Assembly (NCBI RefSeq): GCF_003255815.1
Contig: NC_037681.1
Span: 62,077,690-62,141,689 of the forward strand
Origin: Theropithecus gelada
Lineage: Eukaryota > Chordata > Mammalia > Primates > Cercopithecidae
Length of the DNA stretch: 64,000 nt
Direction: 5' to 3'
Shown here: piece by piece, positions 33,102 to 44,307 of the stretch
How the letters are laid out: every line of letters begins with the position of its first letter
Position numbering within the stretch: position 1 is the first letter of the stretch
The notes under the pieces: generated by a model
Seen by the model: only the letters and a program-made list of their open reading frames with translations
Databases searched by the model: none
Told to the model about the DNA's origin: nothing
Translations under genes and position numbers: made by a program

Positions 33102-34408
33102 AACTAGAAGCAGCAGCGATCCGAGGCTCCCATTAAAAAGATTCAAAGCAGTGTGCGACTCCTGCACGGGCAACCGAGGTATCCAGGCTCTGTTATTAGG
33201 ACTGGCTAGGTGGCTGGCGTGACCGATGGAGAGTAAGGAAGAGCAGTGTGGTGTGGCGGCCCGCCTGAGAGCCACATGGGGCAGGGGAGCCCCCACCCCC
33301 AGCCAACGGAGGCGGTGAGTGAGTGACCCAGCTTGGGAAACCGTGCTTTTTCCATGGAACTAGGCAACCCACAGATCAGAAGATCCCCCTCATGAGCCCA
33401 CGGCACCAGGGCCTTGGATCCAAACCACGGAGTCATGAAGATTCTCAACAGCCACTTGGCTAGAATCAGCCTAAGCCAGCTGAGTTCCCAGGGGCAATGA
33501 CCGCCATCACCACTGCCGCAGCTGCTTGCTGTCTAAGCCATCTGAGCTCCTTTGGGGAGGGGCAGTAGCCAACACTATAGCTGCAGGGCCTTCCTGCAGG
33601 AACTCCAACTCCAGCCAGGGGCTCAGGGACAGCACTCTGATCTCCCTGAGCCTGAGCCTGAGCCCGTAGTGGAAGGGATGGCCGTGGTCTCTGCAGACAA
33701 GCAGACTCAGTCTTTCCTCCTGCTAGCTCTAAGGAATAGGGCAGCCCAGATGAGTGGGTTTGCCCCAGTGCAGCACATCCCCTCCAGCAAGGGACAGCCA
33801 AAGTGCCTTGTTAAGTGGGTCCAGCTTCCTGTGCCACCCAACCGGGTAAGACCCCCAAACAAGGGTTGTCACACACCCTATACAGGAGTGTTCTTACTGG
33901 CATCAGGTTGGTGTCCCTTGAGGCCAGAGATCCCAGGGGAAGGAGCAGGCACCCATCTTTGCTGTTCTCCAGCCTCCTCAAGTGACATCTCCAGGTACAG
34001 GATCAAACCAAATGAACAGGACCTGAAGTGAACCCCCAGCAAACTGCAGCAGCCCTACAGAAGAGGGACCCGACTATTGAAAGAAAAACAAACAAATAGA
34101 AAGCAACAACAACAGCATCAACAAAAAAAGTCCTCAAGAAAACTTCATTCAAGGGTCAGCAGCCTCAAAGATCAAAACCAGACAAACTCATGAGGATGAG
34201 AAAGAATCTATGAAAAAATGCTGATAACCCAAAAGGCCAGAGTGCCTCTTCTTCTCCATATGATCACAACACCTCTCTAGCAAGGGCACAGAACTGGACA
34301 GAGGGTGAGATGGATGAATTGACAGAGTAGGCTTTAGAAAGTGTGTAATATCAAACTTCACTGACGTAAAGGAGCATGTTCTAACACTATGCAAAGAAGC
34401 TAAGAACC

Positions 34409-34636
34409 TTGATAAAAGGTTTAAAGAAGCTGCTAACCAGAATAACCAGTTTAGAGAGGAACATAAGTGACCTGATGGAGCTGAAAAACATAACACGAGA
34501 ACTTCGTGAAGCATACACAAGTATAAGTAGCCGAATTAATCAAGTGCAAGAAAGAATATCAGAGATAAAAGATTATCTTGCTGAAATAAGGCAGGCAGAC
34601 AAGATTAGAGAAAAAAGAATGAAAAGGAACGAGTAA
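34409..34636 (+). pseudogene. L1 ORF1p relic, coiled-coil segment
   Basis: The 75-codon frame contains a leucine/isoleucine-rich heptad region with ELKNITRELREAY and then INQVQERISEIKDYLAEIRQ, ending DKIREKRMKRNE before TAG. This is the C-terminal coiled coil of L1 ORF1p, leading into the RRM domain. ORF1p is a trimeric RNA-binding chaperone that coats L1 RNA. The RRM and C-terminal domains follow in other frames and are broken by stops and the Alu at 34836. It is a dead copy. Confidence 0.85.
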
Positions 34637-34835
34637 AACCTCCAAAAAATATGGGACTATGTAAAAAGACCGAATCTACGACTGATTGGAGTACCTGAAA
34701 GAGACGGGGAGAATGGAACCAAGTTGGAAAACACACTTCACGATATTATCCAGGAGAACTTCCCCAACCTAGCAAGACAAGCCAACATGCAAATTCAGGA
34801 AATACAGAGAACACCAGTAAGATACTCCACAAGAA

Positions 34836-35145
34836 GGCCAGGCACGGTAGCTCATGCCTTTAATCCCAGCACTTTGGGAGGCTGAGCCAGGTGGATCACC
34901 TGAGGTCAGGAGCTCAAGACTAGCCTGGCCAACATGATGAAACTCTGTCTCTACTAAAAATACAAAAATTAGCCAGGTGTGGCAGTGCATGCCTCTAATC
35001 CCAGCTACTCAGGAGGGTGAGGCAGGAGGAGAATTGCTTTAACCCAGGAGGTGGTTGCAGTGAGCTGAGATCATGCCACTGCATTCCAACCTGGGCAACA
35101 GAGTAAGACTCCATCTCAAAAATAAGGAAAAAAAAAACCAAAAAC
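34836..35145 (+). mobile_element. Alu (AluS-type) inside L1 ORF1, with 14-bp target duplication
   Basis: It starts 'ggccaggcacggtagctcat' and ends in a mixed A-tail. Identical 14-bp flanks 'atactccacaagaa' lie at 34822-34835 and 35146-35159. The L1 ORF1 sequence resumes after the second copy, so the order of events is L1 first, Alu second. Confidence 0.96.
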
Positions 35146-35607
35146 ATACTCCACAAGAAGATCACCCCCAAGACACATAATCACCATATTCTCAAAGGTC
35201 AAAATGAAGGAAAAAAGGTTAAGGGCAGCCAGAGAGAAAGGCCAGGACACCTACAAAGGGAAGCCCATCAGACTAATGGCGGATCTCTCTGCAGAAACCC
35301 TATAAGCCAGAAGAGAGTGGGAAGCCAATATTCAACATTCTTAAAGAAAAGAATTTTCAACCCAGATTTTCATATCCAGCCAAACTAAGCTTCAGAAGAG
35401 AAGGAGAAATAAAATCTTTTTCAGACAAGCAAATGCTAAGGAAATTCATCACCAGCAGACCTGCCTTGCAAGAGCTCTGAAGGAAGCATTAAATGTGGAA
35501 AGGAGAAACCAGTACCAACCACTGCAAAATACATGAAAATATAAAGACCAATGACACGATGAAGACATGAAATCAACTAGTATGCAAAATGACCAGTTAG
35601 CATCATA

Positions 35608-36473
35608 ATGACAGGATCAAATTGACACATAACAATAATGTAAATGGGCTAAATACCCCAATTAAAAGGCACAGACTGGCAAATTAGATAAACAGTCAAG
35701 ACCCATTGTTGTGCTGTATTCAAGAGACCTATCTCACCTGCAAAGACACACATAGTCTCAAAATAAAGGGATGGAGGAACATTTACCAAGCAAATGGAAA
35801 GCAAAAGAAAAGCAGGGGTTACAATCCTAGTCTCTGATAAAACAGGCTTTAAAGCAACAAAGATCAAAAAAGACAAAGAAGGACATTACATCATGGTAAA
35901 GGGGATGATTCAACAAGAAGAGATAACTATCCTAAATATATATGCACCCAACACAGGAGCACCCAGACTCATAAAACAAGTTATTAGAGACTAAAAAGAG
36001 ACTTAGACTCCCACACAATAATAGTGGGAGACTTTAACACCCCACTGTCAATATTAAACAGATAAACACAACAGAAAATTAACAAGGATATTCAGGACTT
36101 GAACTCAGCTCTGGATCAGGTGGACCTAATACATTCTACAGAACTCTCCATCCAAAACAGCAGCATATACATTCTTCTCAGTGCCACATGGCACTTACTG
36201 TAAAATTGACCACATAATTGGAAGTAAAACACTATATAGGAAATGCAAAAGAACTGAAATCATAACAACCTCTCAGACCACAGTACAATCATATTAGAAC
36301 TCAGGATTAAGAAAGTCACTCAAAACCACACAACTACATGGATACTGAACAACCTGCTCCTGAATGACTTCTGAGTAAATAATGAAATTAAGGCAGAAAT
36401 CAAGAAATTATTTGAAACCAATGAGAACAAAGAGACAATGTACCAGAATCTCTGGGACACAGCTAAAGAAAGA
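35608..36473 (+). pseudogene. L1 ORF2p relic, endonuclease domain only
   Basis: From ATG 35608 the L1 ORF2 start region is recognisable but frameshifted. The longest clean piece, 35794-35994, encodes VSDKTGFKATKIKKDKEGHY and then ILNIYAPNTGAP, part of the AP-endonuclease-like domain, ending in a stop at 35992-35994. Further downstream 'tagtgggagactttaacacc' encodes the conserved GDFN motif region, and 'tctcagaccacagtacaat' the SDH region. The sequence ends before the Z and RT domains. It cannot be functional. Confidence 0.85.
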
Positions 36474-37215
36474 CTTACTCCTCTCTCCTTCACACCTTTT
36501 TACTGTAACTTTAATATCATCTTCCTGGCTCTAAATCTTTGGTTCCATGACTTGACTTCAGGCCAGATATTTGACCTCTCCTGATATGGCATTTGGACCT
36601 ACTCTGTAACATAGTTAGAGAGAAATCCGGACAACTCAGCCTCATTACCTGCTTTCTGATGGCACCCAAAGGGTGAACACACTCGAGCCCACCTGCCATG
36701 CTAGTGTCTCAAGCGGGTTTCTTTCTTCATGTGTGCATGCTAACAGAAAGTATCACCCTGGTCCACACAACAGCCAGCGTAATGGCAAAGGAAGAACCAG
36801 CCCTTTTCTGTACCTGAAAAAAAAATCCTTGCCTAATGGAATATTTTGGGAAACAATAGAACTAGGAGTAGTAGTCACTAGTCTCCCAGTCCATATCACA
36901 GTAAATTCAAGGATAATGAGAAGCTTTGCAGACTTCACTGTGATCCATCCCCAAACGGCCCTGTGCAAGTGTACAGAGTAGATGGAGGTTCTTTCTAGGG
37001 GACTGGCTACACAAGAAACTCTTTATACACATTACCCAATTCTCCCCTTGGCCTTCTACCTCTCATGGCTGTAACCCCATGCATCACCATTAATCAATGG
37101 CCCCCACCCATCACTTTATCCTGGGGCCTGCTCATTAGCCCCGTTTTGAAATATAAAGAATGTGAGCACTTTTAAGAACTTTCAACCCATACTTTGAATA
37201 AATTTAACTTTCTGT
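36474..37215. other. Unclassified insert-like segment, possibly an LTR
   Basis: It begins abruptly where L1 stops. It is richer in GC than its surroundings and ends near 'cccatactttgaataaattt', an AATAAA followed by AT-rich DNA, a layout compatible with an LTR. I could not match it to any named family. Frames up to 102 codons carry no recognisable domain. Confidence 0.3.
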
Positions 37216-37780
37216 CAAAAGTTACTTTATCAAGTATCTCAGTTAGTGATATCATTTCATATAACTCATGGTTATTAACAAATCCTTACATTAAAGCAAA
37301 CACCCAAAATAGAGAAAATACAAAGAAATAATAGATGGATTTTAAATATATTCAATAGAACAACCTCTTTTAGAGTCCTTTTGCAGTATTTTATTGAAAT
37401 AATCTTTAACTGATACAGTTTAATTCACTAGCATAATGGCAATTAAAAGTTCTACAAATAGGAAAGATGGAGCAAGTCACATTGTTACAAGTATTTGTTG
37501 TTGTCCCTTCTAAAGATCTGTGAAATACAAGGCTGAATACAGTAATTCAATGCCTTTTAAACTGTCATCTATATATCATGTTCCTTTTAAAATTACAACC
37601 TCTCTTAAGTTTAATGAGTCATATATCCATTACTGTTAAACTCATGACTCTGATTCCAGGTTAAAGAGCACCACATAGTCGATTTACATTTACTTATGTC
37701 CCATTAAATTGCTTTTGCTGTGTTCTTTCAGATTTTTTAAAGTGTGTCTTTTACTTAATATATAATTTTATATAGTTAGA
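37216..37780. other. AT-rich unassigned DNA
   Basis: No repeat or gene is recognised between the unclassified segment and the L1 target duplication. Confidence 0.4.
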
Positions 37781-37781
37781 A

Positions 37782-37797
37782 AGAAGAGGCAATTTTT
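37782..37797. repeat. Target-site duplication, left copy, of the 38-40 kb L1
   Basis: 'agaagaggcaattttt' matches exactly 40322-40337. It lies next to a T-run (37793-37801) that is the antisense poly-A tail, not next to the L1 3' end itself. Read on the L1 sense strand the pre-insertion target was TTT/AAAAA, fitting the L1 endonuclease preference. Confidence 0.85.
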
Positions 37798-38066
37798 TTT
37801 TCTAATGTTATTTATTTTATTTTATTTTTTTGGCACAATCAGAATATTTTACAAATATTTATTTGCTTTCTCTTCACAAGTTATGGAGATGTAGGCATTC
37901 AGATCATTTCAAATGACAATTCTTTATGGAGACAAATGTTTTCTACCAGCCTACAAAATATATTCATGTCATACTTCAAAACAGGTGGAATTTTTCTGCA
38001 TATAAAATATGTTTGAGATAAAAGCCAAATTCCCTATAATCATCAAAATTTTGCATACTTCTCTTT
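37798..38066 (-). mobile_element. Candidate L1 3'-transduced segment with its own poly-A signal
   Basis: This ~265-bp unique segment lies between the L1's own A-rich end (38067-38092) and the distal poly-A (T-run to 37801) beside the target duplication. On the minus strand it ends with AATAAA hexamers (complements at 37811-37816 and 37821-37826) placed 10-20 bases before the A-tail. This is the structure of L1 read-through transcription to a downstream polyadenylation signal followed by retrotransposition. Confidence 0.75.
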
Positions 38067-40321
38067 TTATTATTATTATTATTATTATTATACTTTAAGT
38101 TCTAGGGTACATGTGCATAACGTGCAGGTTTGTTACATATGTATACTTGTGCCATGTTGCTGTGCTGCAACCATCAACTCGTCAGCACCCATCAACTCGT
38201 CATTTACATCAGGTATAACTCCCAATGCAATCCCTTCCCCCTCCCCCCTCCCCATGATAGGCCCCGGGGTGTGATGTTTCCCTTCCCGAGTCAAAGTGAT
38301 CTCATTGTTCAGTTCCCATCTATGAGTGAGAACATGTGGTGTTTGGTTTTCTGTTCTTGTGATAGTTTGCTAAGAATGATGGTTTCCAGCTGTATCCATG
38401 TACCTACAAAGGACACAAACTCATCCTTTTTTATGGCTGCATAGTATTCCATGGTGTATATGTGTCACATTTTCTTAATCCAGTCTGTCACTGATGGACA
38501 TTTGGGTGGATTCCAAGTCTTTGCTATTGTGAATAGTGCTGCAATAAACATACGTGTGCATGTGTCTTTATAGCAGCATGATTTATAATCCTTTGGGTAT
38601 ATACCCAGTAATGGGATGGCTGGGTCATATGGTACATCTAGTTCTAGATCCTTGAGGAATCGCCATACTGTTTTCCACAATGGTTGAACTAGTTTACAAT
38701 CCCACCAACAGTGTAAAAGTGTTCCTATTTCTCCACATCCTCTCCAGCACCTGTTGTTTCCTGACTTTTTAATGATCGCCATTCTAACTGGTGTGAGATG
38801 GTATCTCATTGTGGTTTTTATTTGCATTTCTCTGATGGCCAGTGATGATGAGCATTTTTTCATGTGTGTGTTGGCTGTATGAATGTCTTCTTTTGAGAAA
38901 TGTCTGTTCATATCCTTTGCCCACTTTTTGATGGGGTTGTTTGTTTTTTTCTTGTAAATTTGTTTGAGTTCTTTGTAGGTTCTGGATATTAGCCCTTTGT
39001 CAGATGATTGCAAAAATTGTCTCCCATTCTGTAGGTTGCCTGTTCACTCTGATGGTAGTTTCTTTTGCTGTGCAGAAGCCCTTTAGTTTAATAAGATCCC
39101 ATTTGTCAATTTTGGCTTTTGCTGCCATTGCTTTTGGTGTTTTAGACATGAAGTCTTTGCCCATGCCTATGTCCTGAATGGTACTACCTAGGTTTTCTTC
39201 TAGGGTTTTTATGGTATTAGGTCTAACATGTAAGTCTCTAATCCATCTTGAATTAATTTTCGTATAAGGAGTAAGGAAAGGATCCAGTTTCAGCTTTCTA
39301 CTTATGGCTAGCCAATTTTCCCAGCACCATTTATTAAATAGGGAATCCTTTCCCCATTTCTTGTTTCTCTCAGGTTTGTCAAAGATCAGATGGCTGTAGA
39401 TGTGTGGTATTATTTCTGAGGACTCTGTTCTGTTCCACTGTCTATATCTCTGTTTTGGTACCAGTACCATGCTGTTTTGGTTACTGTAGCCTTGTAGTAT
39501 AGTTTGAAGTCAGGTAGCGTGATGCCTCCAGCTTTGTTCTTTTGACTTAGGATTGTCTTGGAGATGCGGGCTCTTTTTTGGTTCCATATGAACTTTAAAG
39601 CAGTTTTTTCCAATTCTGTGAAGAAACTCGTTGGTAGCTTGATGGGGATGGCATTGAATCTATAAATAACCTTGGGCAGTATGGCCATTTTCAAGATATT
39701 GATTCTTCCTATCCATGAGCATGGTATGTTCTTCCATTTGTTTGTGTCCTCTTTTATTTCACTGAGCAGTGGTTTGTAGTTCTCCTTGAAGAGGTCCTTT
39801 ACATCCCTTGTAAGTTGGATTCCTAGGTATTTTATTCTCTTTGAAGCAATTGTGAATGGAAGTTCATTCATGATTTGGCTCTCTGTTTGTCTGTTACTGG
39901 TGTATAAGAATGCTTGTGATTTTTGCACATTAATTTTGTATCCTGAGACTTTGCTGAAGTTGCTTATCAGCTTAAGGAGATTTTGCGCTGAGACGATGGG
40001 GTTTTCTAAATATACAATCATGTCATCTGCAAAGAGGGACAATTTGACTTCTTCTTTTCCTAACTGAATACCCTTGATTTCTTTCTTTTGCCTGATTGCC
40101 CTAGCCAGAACTTCCAACACTATGTTGAATAGGAGTGGTGAGAGAGGGCATCCCTGTCTTGTGCCAGTTCTCAAAGGGAATTTTTCCAGTTTTTGCCCAT
40201 TCAGTATGATATTGGCTGTGGGTTTGTCATAAATAGCTCTTATTATTTTGAGATACGTTCCATCAATACCGAATTTATTGAGCATTTTTAGCATGAAGGG
40301 CTGTTGAATTTTGTCAAAAGC
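38067..40321 (-). mobile_element. Primate L1 (L1PA-like), 5'-truncated, antisense
   Basis: From an antisense (TAA)n end through the 3' UTR ('tactttaagttctagggtac', C-rich tract 38232-38253) into ORF2, the element is well preserved and only modestly diverged. It is truncated within the RT region at 'gaattttgtcaaaag'. Its 5' side abuts the right target duplication (40322-40337). Total L1 length is about 2.25 kb. Confidence 0.95.
38465..40321 (-). pseudogene. L1 ORF2p relic: RT C-terminal half to Cys-rich domain, broken
   Basis: The frame from 40294 down to 39410 (294 codons) shows reverse-transcriptase motifs GTRQGCPLSPLLFN and the FADD active-site box. The frame then shifts near 39410-39470 and again near 39000-39013. 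The last piece, 39013-38465, carries the Cys-rich motif CWRGCGEIGTLLHCWWDC typical of the ORF2p C-terminus, and ends in TGA where the family has Trp, removing the final residues. The endonuclease and N-terminal RT are absent through 5' truncation. It is inactive, but among the best-preserved coding sequence in the window. Confidence 0.92.
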
Positions 40322-40337
40322 AGAAGAGGCAATTTTT
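40322..40337. repeat. Target-site duplication, right copy
   Basis: 'agaagaggcaattttt', identical to 37782-37797. Immediately beyond, 'aaactaaaag' is the original flank. Confidence 0.85.
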
Positions 40338-40374
40338 AAACTAAAAGTTTAAGTTCTATTTTAGAATATGCAGA

Positions 40375-40455
40375 ATTTGCCTTCCTCATCTTTACAAGGT
40401 TGATGCCTAGTATCATGCCTGGGTCACGGCTGGCATCTAATAAATGCTGGTTTGA
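40375..40455 (+). mobile_element. MIR or L2 3' trace, sense
   Basis: 'cctagtatcatgcctgggtc' followed by 'ggcatctaataaatgctggt' matches the common 3' end 'cctggcacatagtaggtgctcaataaat' in diverged form. Confidence 0.45.
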
Positions 40456-40511
40456 ATTTTTAAAAAATGGCTTTTAACACAATCCATTCCTTCCTATCGC
40501 TACAGTAAAGC

Positions 40512-40532
40512 TTTTTTTTTTTTTTTTTTTTT
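40512..40532. repeat. Poly-T run of about 21 bases
   Basis: A homopolymer not attached to any recognised retroelement. A perfect 8-bp stem with 4-nt loop (agtcctgt/acaggact, 40553-40572) lies just downstream. Confidence 0.9.
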
Positions 40533-40572
40533 AAATCACAACGCTCTTTTCTAGTCCTGTTTATACAGGACT

Positions 40573-41905
40573 TGAAATTTCTAAAATCGTTTGTTTCATG
40601 CTTGTTTGCTTTCTTCTGCTTGTTTGCTTCTTTGTATTTTTAAGATCCCATATTTTTTTCAATTCTAAAATTCCATAGATTATTAAGGAAACATCAATTA
40701 TAGCTCTTTAGATGACAGAAGGGGAAAAAAACCTAGCAAAGTAAATGTATACATCAATTTGATAGTACATTACAGTCTTATAAATGTTAAAATTTTTTAA
40801 AACGATATTTTGGAAATAAGTAAATGGACTATAATGGTAGTGACTTGTTATTACAACCTGTCCTTGTTCTATTTTCCAGCCCCAATCAAATAAACTTAGG
40901 ATAGGATGTGTATTTTGATGAAGCATGGTGGGTTTTTGTACCCATGATTTCTGTCTGCGGGAAGTCTGCACAGCATCAGATCAGGAGTTGTGTCTTCCTA
41001 TGGTATTTTGTTTGGGGTCCATTGTACTGCAGATTCCTAACAAATAGGAAATCGCAAATATCTCATGTCATAAGGTAAAGGGTAATACTTTTTACCAAGT
41101 GTGAGTCCCAAGGGTAGCTTAAAAGAAAAACTTTGGAATGTGTACATTGAAATGTATATAGTGAACACGTTTTCATCTGAGTAATTATGAGATGTATAAC
41201 TTAAGTTTTAAACTGTTCCAATTTTTTTCTTTCCTGTATCCTAGTCTGAATGAAGCTATTTTGAAAACCTAAAAGGTTCAAGCAATTATCAAGTTTACAA
41301 AGGCAGGTAAAAATAGCCTGTAATGATAATAAGAAAAAATAGAGGGAAGGAAATAAAAGAAAGGAGAAACAAAGGTAAAAGAGAGGCAAAATGTTCTTGA
41401 GAGCTCTAGAACACCCTAATCCAAATCACCAGTTGTTACTTGTCCAGTGCAAAAATGCCCGTCCTGCATTTATTTCTGAAATTTTAAATGCCCCGAAGTT
41501 AACATTTTAACTAGACCCACAAAACAAAACACAAAAATTATGTCACTGAGTTTTCTAAACCAGATGCTTGATTATGCCCAGATGATTTTTAATTCAACAT
41601 TTAATTCTTCCCTGTCATTTAGCAAGATTCTGAGTTATTTCTCCCTAGTAAGAGTTTCCATATATCCAGAAAGTGCAAGTTACTTTTTTCATCTAAGGAA
41701 ATCAAAGAGGAAGATAAATATGATCCTACAAATAAAATAATTTAGTGTATTACAAATTCCCATCAAAACAATATAAGGCTGCCACTACTATTATCTGTGA
41801 ATATGAATAAGCAAAAATTGATTATACAAGAATTGAAAAAAACAGTGTTTAACTCCCATCATATATTCATTTAATGCCAGTCCACAGATATGTTTCAAAA
41901 TAATC
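40573..41905. other. AT-rich unassigned DNA
   Basis: No gene or named repeat is recognised. A small partial duplication of 'tgcttgtttgctt' lies at about 40601-40632. Confidence 0.45.
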
Positions 41906-41910
41906 AATTA

Positions 41911-42231
41911 CAGTATTTTCCCCTTATTTGTGGCTTTTCTTTTTCTTTTATCAAGTGTCAGTTACCTGCAGTAAAATAGAAGATATTTTGACAGAGAAAG
42001 AGAGAGACCACATTCACATAACCTTTATTACAGTTATTGTTATAACTGGTCTATTTGATGATTAGATTTTGTTGTTAATCTCTTACTATGTATAATTTAT
42101 AAGTTAAATTTTACTATAAGTATACCTATATAGGAAAAAACATGGTATATTTAGGATTCGGTACTATCTGTGGTTTCAGGCATCCACTGGGGCCTTAGAA
42201 CGTATACTTTGGGAACAAGGCAGGAGTATTG
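41911..42231. mobile_element. MER2-type (Tigger1-derived) element, full length
   Basis: It begins 'cagtattttccccttatttg' and ends 'gggaacaaggcaggagtatt' plus 'g', with TA on both sides (41909-41910 and 42232-42233), the Tigger/pogo target. The inside has 'gtgtcagttacctgcagtaa' and 'gtggtttcaggcatccactg', MER2 signatures. The 321-bp length agrees with MER2. Terminal repeats are diverged but alignable. Confidence 0.85.
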
Positions 42232-44235
42232 TAGAACGGCTTTGTTTGTAGTAAAAATAATTCTCAAAAGCTTATCTTCTGTAACTAGAGCAATAATATT
42301 TGAATAATAATCATAGTCCTATTGAGATAATTCCTAATTTTTATTCCAATTAATGATTTTTGTAATACAAAAATGATGGTTTTTATGAGCAGTGCCCTGA
42401 TCCATTAATGACAATACTTACTGTATCAATGAAGAAATCACATATTCATTGAAGTATAAACCAGCTGATTACCATTTAATTCATTCCATGGGTTTCTACA
42501 TAACTGATACAAAACAAATTATAGTTGGTGTTGTTTTTGAAAGTCACTAGTGGAGATTCCACTTTCTTGAATAATATTTAGTTCTAGTGATTAATTTCTG
42601 AAAATTCTTAAAGTAAAATAATTCTTACCTCTGTCTAATGTAAATTCATTCTGAAATGGTAATCCTTTTTTCTCTTTAGTTTCTAAAAGAGCTCAACTGG
42701 TAGAACTCTGAAATTTTACTTATATTCTTCAATATACTCCAAAAAATATTGTAATATGAGCAAGTAAAGTAGCATTTTGTGTGTGTTAGCTTTCAAGGAA
42801 GGATATGACGTGTAATTACATCCTTTCTGTATCCCTGCATGATCGTATGAGTACATGATGCTCATTTTTTTTATACAATGCTTATGTTCTGGGTTGTTTT
42901 TCATGGATTCTTCACTTTTAAGATCATTTTCTCAGTGCTTTGAGTGTACTTGTTGGGTAAACTGGTAAAGAGATGCTAAACCTTTAACTCAGTTATCATC
43001 CTCCAAATACATCAAACAAGAGTTGAAAGGATTTGGAGTGAATCATTCTCAGAACTTCTGCTCCACCAGAATTATTCTCAGAGGTTCTTTAAAAAAAAAA
43101 AATTTACATCTCTAATTGGACAAAAGTTAGATCATGAGGGTTTTTGTGACAGTCAAAAATTAGAGAATATACCACAATTTCTTTGGAAGCAATAAGACAG
43201 ATTATTTCCTAAGGTTAAAGAAACCAACATGCAGAACTGAGCCTGGAAGGCAAAGCTGCCTGGGATTTGAAACCAAATTGAGATTAGTACAGTGTAAAGG
43301 AGAAAATAAAGTTTTTAATGTCTGTAGTCAAAAGGACAAGGGGAAAGAATGCCAAATATTGCATGAGAAAGAATACCTGTACATACCAGAAACTTTGCTT
43401 TAAGTTAGCAGGTTGCTTTAAAATACTTAAAGCTTTTGAAATTGATTTAACGTTTACTTAAGTTTTTGCAATTTTTTAGAAGTCAGCATAATGTTTTGTT
43501 GAAAGCAGTCTGTGGTTAATTTTTACCTCAAATTTGCTCCAGTAGGAACATGACACTGAATATAGACAATAATAATCACTCCAACAAAGGGAAATTTAAC
43601 CAATAAGATACAAAAACTGCTAGATAACATAAAACTAGGAGATGGCACTTAAGAACTGTAAAGAATCCCGTTCACAACAAACCTAATCATTATAAGAGGA
43701 TAGGTAAATATGTGTATACATCTACAAATATGGAAAAATATATATGTACCTGTATATAAACTTATATATGCATATACATATATTCAGATATAAATACGTA
43801 CCACAGTTAAATGGAGTAAATATCATAAATTGTTCCCATCCCCCATGTTCTATGCTACTATTAGGGTCATTTTTTAAACATTTACAAAAATATGATCAAA
43901 AATAATGTGAAAAAGTTTTTATGACACAATTGAAATGACATTGCTAGTCATAAATTATGACATTGAATTCTACAGTGTTTACGCATCTAAGTTCCCAACC
44001 ATTATACTTGGATAATCTATTTCTGTATTTGTTTCTGCTGTAAAACCATGTTTTTCTTGATATGGGAATTTACTAGTTTCTTTAATGTTTGTCCTCAGAA
44101 CTCATTCCTTCAGATTAAAAAAGTGTCTTTATCTCTTTCATTCTCTTTTGGAAATATTTTACCTTATTTCCTCAAAATTCCAAGAACATTTTGAAGGAGA
44201 AAGTAGAGACCATTTGGAAAGTTCTTACTAAATAA

Positions 44236-44307
44236 GAAATATTTCCTTGAGATAAAATATTTTCATGTGGCAAAATATTTTCTTGAGGCAAAGTGTTTTC
44301 TTGAGGT
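44236..44307. repeat. Four-copy 18-bp degenerate tandem repeat
   Basis: Units 44236-44253, 44254-44271, 44272-44289 and 44290-44307 follow the pattern 'aaaatattttcttgaggc' with 1-6 differences each. Phase is kept exactly at 18 bp. Confidence 0.85.

Larger units (their letters stand above)
33085..36473 (+). mobile_element. Primate L1 with intact 5' end but no 3' end, interrupted by an Alu
   Basis: It starts 'gcagggccaagatggccaac', the L1 5' terminus, then about 1.1 kb of GC-richer 5' UTR, ORF1 (about 34190-35480, with an Alu at 34836-35145) and the endonuclease part of ORF2 from ATG 35608. L1 similarity ends at 'tctgggacacagctaaagaa' near 36470, so the reverse transcriptase, C-terminus and 3' UTR are missing. 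Normal L1 insertions lose the 5' end, so the 3' loss must be secondary. All frames contain stops. Divergence suggests an L1PB or older L1PA age. Confidence 0.9.

Noticed and set aside
33552..34031. 159-codon frame in the L1 5' UTR
   Set aside because: The 5' UTR of L1 is GC-rich and often open by chance. The protein has no ORF1p features; ORF1 starts further downstream.
40512..40532. Poly-T run as the tail of a processed pseudogene
   Set aside because: No cDNA-like sequence or flanking duplication was found beside it.
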